A stretch of DNA of 64,000 nt from Mytilisepta virgata (taxonomy: Eukaryota; Mollusca; Bivalvia; Mytilida; Mytilidae): assembly GCA_028015205.1 (NCBI GenBank), contig CM051521.1:92046513-92110512 (forward strand). The letters are read 5' to 3'. How positions within the stretch are numbered: the stretch's first letter is position 1; every line of letters begins with the position of its first letter. Made by a program: the position numbers and the translations under genes. This document shows positions 55,735 through 64,000 of this stretch, one piece after another. Under the pieces are notes generated by a model. That model ran no database searches. It was not told where the DNA came from and saw only the letters and a list, made by a program, of their open reading frames with translations.

Positions 55735-57957
55735 GTCTCGCCTGCGACGAAAGTCGCTGGAAGCGAGACATAGGTATAGCAATCCGGCGGCGACGGCGAC
55801 GGCGTTAACTTTTTGTAAAACCTTAATAACTTTTAAAGTATAATACTTACAATGTTCATCTTTGGTCCACAGGTGCATGAAGTGATGACCTTTTCAGCAG
55901 CACATTTTTAGATGACCTTGACCTTTTTTTCATGGTTCAATACCCACATAAACATTGCGACATAGTTTTACATTCAAATCCTTTTCTCAGAAACTATAAT
56001 ACCTAGAGTTATTATATTTGGTCTACAGTGAGATCTATATGGGTACATGCCAGTCTGACACCTGTCATTTGTCCTTGACCTCAATTGCACGGTTCAGTGA
56101 ACTTCGAAAATCTGCGACATAGTTTTACATTCAAGTCCCTTTCTTAGTAACTGTAATGTTTAGAGTCATCATATTTGGTATATAGTAAGATCTATATGGG
56201 TACATGGGAGTCTGACACCTGTCATGTGTCCTTGACCTCAATTTCACAGCTCAGTGACTTTGTCAATTTTTTCTTCTAAAGTCCATTTTTCTGCAACTAC
56301 AATGAATAGACTCATCATACATGGCTTATAGCAAGATCTGTATGGGTACATGCCAGTCTGACACCTTTCATGTGCCCTTGACCTCAATTTCATGGTTCAG
56401 TGACTTTGTCAATTTTTTCCTCAAAAGTTTATATTTCAGCAAGTGCAATGACTAGATTCATCAGATATGGTCTATAGCTAGATCTATATGGGTACATGCC
56501 AGTCTGACACCTGTCATGTGTCCTTGACCTCAATTTCATGGTTCAGTGACTTTGTCAATTTTTTTCTTTAAAGTCTATTTTACAGCAACTACAATGAATA
56601 GACTCATCATACATGGCTTATAGCAAGATCTGTATGGGTACATGCCAGTCTGACACCTTTCATGTGCCCTTGACCTCAATTTCATGGTTCAGTGACTTTG
56701 TCAATTTTTTTCTTTTACAGTCCATTTTTCAGCAACTGCAATATCTAGACTCGCCATATATATAAGAACTTGCCCACCTCATATTTTCAGATTGATCACT
56801 AATGTTTTAATTAGGGGATAGACAAACAGGAAGGGGGGGGGGGGGAGAAGTATAACTTTGTGTATAAAGTTCCATCTAGTTTTTTCTCTTCGAATGGCAT
56901 ACCTAAGATAATTGATACAAAACTTACATGATTATGTATATAATCTATTTGAGAAAAAGTATTTTGTTGATCATAAAACCAAAGATCTTGTTGTGTTTTG
57001 GCCTGTTTTTTCGAATACTGTATGCAATAGGTCTACTATATTTGGTGTATGGAAGGATTGTAAGGTGTACATGTCCAACTGGCAGGTGTCATCTGACCTT
57101 GACCTCATTTTCATGGTTCAGTGGTTATAGTTCAGTTTTTGTGTTTTGGCCTGTTTTTCGAATACTGTATGCAATAGGTCTACTATATTTGGTGTATGGA
57201 AGGATTGTAAGGTGTACATGTCCAACTGGCAGGTGTCATCTGACCTTGACCTCATTTTCATGGTTCAGTGGTTATAGTTTAGTTTTTGTGTTTTGACCTG
57301 TTTTTCGAATACTGTATGCAATAGGTCTACTATATTTGGTGTATGGAAGGATTGAAAGGTGTACATGTCCAACCGTCAGGTGTCATCTGACCTTGACCTC
57401 ATTTTCATGGTTCAGTGGCTATAGTTTAGTTTTGTGTTTTGGCCTGTTTTTTGAATACTATATGCAATAGGTCTACTATATTTGGTGTATGGAAGGATTG
57501 TAAGGTGTACATGTCCAACTGGCAGGTGTCATCTGACCTTGACCTCATTTTCATGGTTCAGTGGTTATAGTTTAGTTTTTGTGTTTTGGCCTGTTTTTCG
57601 AATACTGTATGCAATAGGTCTACTATATTTGGTGTATGGAAGCATTGAAAGGTGTACATGTCCAACCGTCAGGTGTCATCTGACCTTGACCTCATTTTCA
57701 TGGTTCAGTGGCTATAGTTTAGTTTTTGTGTTCTGGCCTGTTTTTTCGAATACTATATGCAATAGGTCTACTATATTTGGTGTATGGAAGGATTGTAAGG
57801 TGTACATGTCCAGCTGGCAGGTGTCATCTGACCTTGACCTCATTTTCATGGTTCAGTGGTTATAGTTTAGTTTTTGTGTTTTGGCCTGTTTTTCGAATAC
57901 TGTATGCAATATGTCTGACAGCATTTGCTTTCATTAGAAATACACGACAGGCGAGAC
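55735..57957 (+). mobile_element. Tandem-repeat element L downstream of FAM13
   Basis: It starts GTCTCGCCTGCGACGAAAGT with an imperfect palindrome to GCGAGAC and a ggcggcgacggcgacggcg stretch. Near the far end, CAGGCGAGAC (57948-57957) is the inverse of its start. Inside are two arrays: about 145-bp units with gggtacatgccagtctgacacc (about 55850-56750), and a 147-bp array (56995-57900). Between them is an internal 3'-type end with hairpin AACTTTGTGTATAAAGTT (56854-56871), CCAT and CTAG (56876-56879), then TTTT. Confidence 0.72.
56995..57900 (+). repeat. 147-bp tandem array
   Basis: Cgaatactgtatgcaatagg or a one-base variant begins at 57012, 57159, 57306, 57452, 57599, 57747 and 57894, a spacing of 146-148 bp. 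Units are nearly identical, so expansion is recent. Because 147 is divisible by three, each frame gives a repeated pseudo-peptide; these are not genes. Confidence 0.88.
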
Positions 57958-60833
57958 ATTTTTGTGTGTCAACTCTTGTTTTGAGTTGTGTGAATTATCT
58001 GTTATATCCATTCTTCATTCCTCTATTATCTTTGACATGTTGCTTTTAGTTTATTGTTTACACAGTCGGTCTCACCTAAATATAATTCAGTAATATTAAG
58101 TATTACAAACATTACTATATTGAGATTCCCCCTCTGTCTGGATTACCTTAATAGTGGGGTCCTAATCAAATGAGGAGAAGATTTCTATGGAATAAGTAGT
58201 TGTATGTAAAACTCCTCAGTTGATTAACTTTGTAATTTTTGTAGACAAATTAGTTATGTAGGCTTGTTTTACTGTTCTCTATTCAATTATCTTGTATAAT
58301 TATATGTTATGCAGTTTGCGAGTTTTTTATACTTTATTTAGGTAAAATTTTCTTTCTGTTTTTACAAGTCAGATTATTTAGAAAAGCACTAGTTTTTTCA
58401 TTCATTTATTTTCTGTTTGTATGTTAGTGTTATGCGAAACATGAATTTTTATTGTTAAATCTGAATTATTTGTATGTGTATATATAAATATATATATTTA
58501 GGTTACTGTTAATTTTATTTTATAAAAATTAAAACATATGAGCAACATATGTTTATAAATGTATATTTTGTATGGATTTGCACAGGCTTATATTTCATTG
58601 AGACAAACTAATTTTAAACTTGAAAACATTCTCAAATTGAATAATTACCTCTTTTCAGAGTTTGTACTTGTCATTGTTATGTCGAAATGAATTCTTGGTA
58701 TATCATACAGCACACAAAATATTGCTAGAATGGTATTCTATATATATTCCAGTACTTGTAATCATCACCAAGGTTGGAAAGGATTTTATTAATGACACAT
58801 ATTGATTTTGTGGGGCAACATGTCATAAAAGTAAGAAATTTTTAAAAAAGTGTCTTGACATCTGAACAAAAGTGGAAATCCTCTATTCTAAATCTACTTT
58901 CATTAGATACATTAAAATTGTCAGGACTTGTTTGAAGTCTTCCTGTGAATCTGTTTTTATTATTTGTTAAGTGCTAGTTGTACAAATGTATAAAAGCTTT
59001 ACTTGTTTTAATGTTGAATATTTTTGTTCTTCATGAGAAAAAATATTTTCTTAAAGTTTTATGCAAAATATGCTGTAATAATAAATTGTTGCTACAAATT
59101 GTTGTGTTTCTTTATTTCAGTATTTTATTGATCAGTTAAATTTTATGTATACACTGGCAATTATGGTCTTGTGTTGAGATCCAGGTTTGTAAGAAGTTTC
59201 GTATCAAGGCAAAATAGATCACTCTGGATGTTTTATTGTCTTTGGTTAAGTTTTATGTTTAGAGTTCAAAATTTTATAATAAAAGTCCAGTTTTACATTG
59301 TAATGAATGTGTTTGGATAAACAACAAAATTGATAACAGGAAACGTCAACAATGACATACCAATCAATCAAAGCAACCCATCTGACAGAACAGACAAAAA
59401 ATAATATGAGCACAAAACACAAATATAAACACAACAGAGAGTCAGGATAGTCGGACTTGCTACAGACACTAAAGTCGTGGGAATAAACCAGTTTTATGGG
59501 TACCCAAACATTCCCTTGTCTATCCTGACACTCTGGTCTATAAAACACACTATAAAAACCAATACAGTATGATTACGAACAAGCTGACTGCTTCCTAGAA
59601 CTGCAAAATTAGACTGGACGGTACATAATTAGATAGCAGGGTCAGAAAGTTCTTGTTTTAACTGTAAAACTAGCTAAGGCTCTCGTAGCTGCAGGTCGGA
59701 GCTATATGTAGTACAGTTAAGTTTGACTTCACAAATGAAAATCATTTAAACCTGGTAAAATATGTACAAGCACAAAATTGAGAAATAAACCAAGAAAAAG
59801 CAAAACAATAAAATTTTCATTTATAAAAGAAAAGATAATAAAACTTCTATAAAGTAAAAAAACATGTACATATCTACTGCCATATATTGCAATAAAAATA
59901 TGAACTTAAAGTATAACATGTAAATAGAACAATATTAAATGTTGGTTAATTACATCAAAATATTAAGGCAGTTGGCCTATTTCCAGTTGAAAATTTATTA
60001 CATGACCTAATTTCTAACTGAAGCTATCCAGTGTTACAGCTACCCCAATCATGTTTATTGCAACAGTAAACAAATTTGCCTGTTCACCTAAATCAAGTTA
60101 ACTTGCAGGTAAAATTTTTCATATGTATATTATGTTTTCGTTTATACATCCAAATCTTAGAAATCAGGGGAGATAATAAATGTTTAATGAGGAATTGGTT
60201 AGTTTACATCTAAAATTGCCATAAAAAATTGAAAATGAAATTAATGAAATTAATGAAATGTTATGGACGGGAAAACAGAAGTTTTAACAAAGACAGATTT
60301 TTACAAAATATGTAAAACAGCCACAGTAAATACTGGGTAATTATTTCCATCCATTATTGTTTTAGAAAAGTGATATTGTCTAAGTTCTAGTAGATCTGAC
60401 ATTTTGAAAGAATCAAATGATAATTTTATTAAATCATGATTTTAAAAGGGAACATTACACCAAACAGAGCAAATCTTAAATGTTTTTCATAAATGGAAAT
60501 TATGTGAACAAATTATTGAAATGTTCATATACAGTACATGAAAATTGATAACAAAGAATTGTTTATCATATCCACAATAGAGGTTCTAGGTTTGCATTGG
60601 TTGTCAACAATATTAGTAAAGCTAAAGACCATAAGTCATCAAGTTCCATTATAGAACTTTGGGGTTAAAAATGGTGTGCTTTAAATTTTTATATAGTTAC
60701 ATGCAGATGAATGAATATTTGATATTTTCTTTATGAAAAAAACACTACAAGATACAATTGAAAATTTGATACAGTTCTGATATAACCATATTGTTCAAAA
60801 GAATAATTTTAAAAACATACAATCTATCATTAA
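57958..60833. other. Intergenic AT-rich DNA between convergent genes
   Basis: No exon recognised. A minus-strand open frame at 59246-59548 contains a modest-composition start and then a hydrophobic low-complexity tail. It might be a remnant of a dispersed element, but no family was identified. Confidence 0.5.
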
Positions 60834-61583
60834 GGATGTATTCTTCTGATGTTTCAGTCTCGTTGAAATCTCGTTCGGGACTTATTTCGAAAACGTGATA
60901 CAAGTGGAAAATATTAATGAATTTAAAAAATATTATAATCCAACTAAACTCTTTGAAAAAATTATGTACTTACAATAAATAGTTTTTGAGTAATAAAATT
61001 TTCAAAATTTATAAACAATCTGGTCAGTGTCATCAGCCAAAATGTTGAGAAAATGGGTGAGGGGTACAAAGAAATGATTTTACCAAAAATATGTACATCC
61101 CATATCAATTTTTTCTTTTTAAAATTCTTAAATATTTATTTTTTCAATCATTTATAACAAAGAAGTTGAAATTATATGTTCTCTGTTCTAAAAAATGAGA
61201 AAAACCCCAAATTTACTAAAATGACTGCATGGTCATTTTGACACGAAAAAAACAATAAAATTTTACATAACTTTCTTATATTAACACCTACCTATAGTTT
61301 TTTAATTTAAATTTATTCAGATTGGTCCACTCCAACTTTAGGGAAAGTATGAAAAAAAGTTTAATTGTGGAACTGTGATTTTTTTCATGATAATAGCCCA
61401 AAAATTGGTAAAAATTGATGAAATATGGGAAAATCATCAAAAATGACTGTAGCAAAAAAAGAAGTACACTACCATATGATTTTTTCTTCATAAATTACTT
61501 TCTTACAGTCATATAAACCCAAAAATCAGGTTAAGAAAAGAGTTTAATTCTAGAAATGTTTGGCCCCTCAGAGGTGTACATCC
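60834..61583. mobile_element. 750-bp MITE-like element flanked by TTAA
   Basis: The left end GGATGTATTCTTCTGATG and inverted right end GGATGTACACCTCTGAGG match at 14 of 18 positions. TTAA lies directly outside both ends (60830-60833 and 61584-61587). TTAA targets suggest a piggyBac-type origin, but the ends lack the usual CCC start, so the superfamily is open. Confidence 0.6.
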
Positions 61584-61779
61584 TTAATTAAATCTTTCAT
61601 TTGAGTAACAGGGAAAAATGCAAGAGAATTTTTTTTTAAAATGCAAGCACCTGTTAAGCTTTACTTCTTCTAATTTGTGAATATTGCTAATATATTGTAA
61701 AAAGTTTATATATTACAAGTATTTCCACTGGCAACATTAAAATCATATTTTGCACAAAGAATCTGGTAAACAGTCAATT

Positions 61780-61785
61780 TTTATT
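61780..61785 (-). promoter_or_regulatory. Candidate poly(A) signal of calpain-like gene
   Basis: AATAAA on the minus strand, about 54 nt after the stop. No transcript evidence; signals further down are possible. Confidence 0.35.
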
Positions 61786-61838
61786 TCATCTCTATTCTTT
61801 GATGTGCAGATTTCACTTCCTGGTAATAATCTGGTGGA

Positions 61839-61865
61839 TCAGCAATACATTGTGTAATACAGGTA
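61839..61865 (-). CDS. Calpain-like gene, last coding exon (27 nt coding)
   Basis: A minus-strand acceptor ttttgttttacttgtag is followed by eight codons and TGA, giving YLYYTMYC. Joined to the previous exon this is TLNEYLYYTMYC, equivalent to the LNEWLQ-TMY-type C-terminus of calpains, with Tyr in place of the usual Trp. It is too short to show up as an open reading frame and is identified only by splice phase and family pattern. The three exons together give the last 69 residues. Confidence 0.78.
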   Translation of the reverse strand, partial: YLYYTMYC

Positions 61866-62339
61866 CTACAAGTAAAACAAAAGTTTATTGTTTTAGCTTT
61901 GTCATAAAAGTTCAAACTCTTATTTATGTTAAATCTTTAAATACTATTTTTGGTCATTTCCAATTTGAATTGTCACTAAACACAATTCACTGACATGTAC
62001 CTATGTTTCCCTTGTGATAGATGAATTTCAGTTAGGTGCAAGTCAGTAGATTGTTAATTGAGACATGTAATAAACATGCAGATTTTACCCAAAACACGTT
62101 CTGTTATGACAGGATGTCAAAACAACTGTAGGCAATTAATAATCTCTCACACAAACATGTAAAGTTGTTTTTTGCAGCGATAAACAACACAGTTTGATTT
62201 ATTTGAAACTCATAAGGCCTAATAGCTGGTTAGACTTCAGGATAGGTAATAAATATTAACTCGAAATAGGTCAAATGTAAAAAGATTGTCTATAAAACTG
62301 GATGTTAAGGTTTCAGTAATGGTTAAAAACATTACTTAC

Positions 62340-62404
62340 TTCATTTAGGGTAAATGAAGCAGTGTCCGTTGAACCTGTTTTCAATTGCTGTTCCTTGAAA
62401 ATTT
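62340..62404 (-). CDS. Calpain-like gene, penultimate coding exon
   Basis: Minus-strand acceptor ttctttatttttgtag and donor gtaagt bound 65 nt. It is open in only one frame, phase 1 in and 0 out, and that phase fits the exon at 63811-63927. The joined junction reads LMFEIFKEQQLKTGS and continues to TASFTLNE, the usual calpain MF-x-IFK ... G ... LNE stretch of the last EF hands. Confidence 0.82.
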
Positions 62405-63810
62405 CTACAAAAATAAAGAAATTTTAAGTCTGGTTTTGTGATTTCAATTTACCTTTTTGCCATATCGTAACTAAAGGTTACATCAGAAAAAATATCTTGC
62501 AATGTTGGAACATTGAATTAAATTGGCAAGTACTAAGTTGCAATATAAAAGAATCAAATACATGTATTTGTTACACAAAATGTGCAATATGCCTGTGACA
62601 TGCAAAATAGTTATTGTAGGCCATACAAGAGAAAACCTATTTTTCTTGAAATTTTCAAATAGTATTTTCATATCAAATGTAAAATATGAATTCTGTCTAC
62701 AGATGTTTTCAAATATTTTATATCATACATCTATATACATGCAAGATGAGCATGTTTTCATGTAAAAATTGTCAATTATTTTATTTGCAAACATTAACCA
62801 ATTGAGAATATAACAAATATCTGCACTATAAAAAAAATACAGGATTGATCAGAATACCTGTATGTAACAAATAGTATAACTGAAAACATTTGGGAAAATG
62901 AATTCATAATTTGAATAATTGTGACAGATTTTAAAGACATGGTACAGTCTATATAAAAAGCAAATATATTTTGTTCAAGGAAAACAGGGATTTCTGCCTT
63001 GGACTTAACCAATACATTTTTTAATTTTTTTTTCACTCATCTGATACTAGTTTACTTAAATTAACAATTCCTTCAGTTTGTATTAAAGGGTATTGCTCAA
63101 CATTGCAATCGGAAAGTCAAAATAATTCTGCTGTCTTGCAAAAATATTTGAATTTTTTTTTAGATTGCCTTCCTTCAAAATTTGATGTCAACAACTTTGC
63201 TCCAAAGTTTGGGATCTGATTTCAATAGCATTAAGGTTTGTACAAATCCACAAATATATAAGACAAAAAAGCAATTGACAATGCTCAAAAACAACCCAAC
63301 ACAAAATTAGTAGAACAGGCCTTTTTTCTGGATGCTTATAAAACACACAAAAATCTAGACTACTTTGAGTGCTGTTTGCATCAAATTCCGATCAATCAGC
63401 ATTTAATGATGCATTAACCTTTCAAAATTATTTTTCATTGAGCATCCATAAATTGCTTTTTTCAAATTTCATGTCAACTCGGCATCAAGCAGTCAACTGT
63501 TTCCAGATGAGTGTAACTTAACCATATGTTCTGGCAGCTTGAAGTTTTATCATCCAATTTCTGCATTGTCTTGCAGACTTTACCATAAAATTATAGGACG
63601 CAGATTTTTATGGCTTAATAATACATTTCAGTGGCAAAAACTCTTAATTTTGATGACACAAGATTATCAAACATTGAATTGTCCCAGTATATCTATATAT
63701 ACCTAGTAAAGTCATAGTATTAGTTAGTAAAAGTTTTGCATTCATGTAACATGTGTTAAAGAAAACTGTGGTATATTTTAAGTTTAAATATAGTAATCAG
63801 CAATATTTAC
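62405..63810 (-). other. Intron of the calpain-like gene
   Basis: AT-rich sequence between the last PEF exons. The small open frames on both strands show no domain. No repeat with clear ends was recognised. Confidence 0.6.
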
Positions 63811-63927
63811 CAAACATCAGTGTAATTTTAAAGATGACTATCAAAAAATCAGTTAATCGGATTTTATTATTTCTGTTTCCATAACGACGTACAATAGCTA
63901 TCTGTACTTGTCTGTTCACAGTGAAAC
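63811..63927 (-). CDS. Calpain-like gene, third-last coding exon (penta-EF-hand)
   Basis: On the minus strand an atttcag acceptor (just above 63927) and a gtaaat donor (just below 63811) bound a 117-nt open exon. It reads GFTVNRQVQIAIVRRYGNRN (first Gly shared with the upstream exon), then IRLTDFLIVIFKITLMF. The pattern G-F-x-x-N...I-x-x-R-Y...DF...L-x-x-M-F is the calpain penta-EF-hand (domain IV / PEF) motif. Calpains are calcium-dependent cysteine proteases; the protease core would lie beyond the window's right edge. The EF loop here lacks an obvious full set of calcium ligands. Sorcin/ALG-2-type PEF proteins are the main alternative. Confidence 0.8.
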
Positions 63928-64000
63928 CTGAAATTATGAATATTAACCATATTTTCCAATACATTTTCCTTTTAAACATAATAAACATAGAAAATTTTTC

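Noticed and set aside
56928..57296. Open frame of 122 codons with a repeated 49-residue peptide
   Set aside because: It is an artefact of the 147-bp tandem array, whose unit length is a multiple of three. The peptide is low-complexity with no domain.
57482..58049. Two further open frames of over 100 codons in the same array
   Set aside because: Same cause: the 147-bp unit reads open in more than one frame. No conservation argument supports a protein.
59246..59548. 100-codon minus-strand frame
   Set aside because: After a short normal-looking start it is hydrophobic and low-complexity; no domain recognised and no splice context.

Overview
The window is animal nuclear DNA. It is strongly AT-rich, genes are broken into many short exons with GT/AG introns, and introns and flanks are packed with small non-autonomous repeats. 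The repeat repertoire (hairpin-started tandem-repeat elements, tRNA-derived SINEs, TIR-bounded MITEs) and the protein matches point to a bivalve mollusc, most likely a mussel of the Mytilus type. The genus is an inference from remembered repeat motifs and was not tested.

Layout. 1-17,384: no convincing protein-coding exon; AT-rich DNA with MITEs (2973-3160, 5611-5816, 6484-7368), three tandem-repeat elements (7655-8318, 10824-11632, 11662-12878) and degraded SINE remains. 17,412-53,254 (+): a complete-looking FAM13 (FAM13A/B-type) gene that I joined from 27 coding exons. Every splice phase agrees, giving a 1046-residue protein: N-terminal RhoGAP domain (about residues 20-225), proline-rich linker, long acidic/serine-rich middle, and the conserved FAM13 C-terminal region with two related charged helices. 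53,255-about 55,700: 3' UTR and downstream DNA with candidate poly(A) signals. 55,735-57,957: a large tandem-repeat element containing a 147-bp array. 57,958-61,838: intergenic DNA with a TTAA-flanked MITE (60834-61583). 61,839-63,927 (-): the last three coding exons of a second gene on the opposite strand, encoding the end of a calpain-like penta-EF-hand domain; the rest lies past the right edge.

The two genes converge. FAM13 would act on Rho-family GTPase signalling through its RhoGAP domain; the calpain would be a calcium-dependent cysteine protease. Nothing in the sequence links their functions.

The most unusual structure is in the repeats. About a dozen elements of several unrelated-looking families share one plan: a palindromic 5' hairpin, a tandem array of about 147-168 bp units, and a 3' hairpin followed within 0-7 nt by CTAG (or ATAG/CTCG) and then T. 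All lie in the same orientation as FAM13, and several begin or end within tens of bases of a splice site. I read them as non-autonomous Helitron/Helentron-like elements; that is inference. One (28831-31332) sits inside a TA-flanked inverted-repeat transposon (28295-31728), which itself interrupts an older tandem array, so an insertion order can be read directly.
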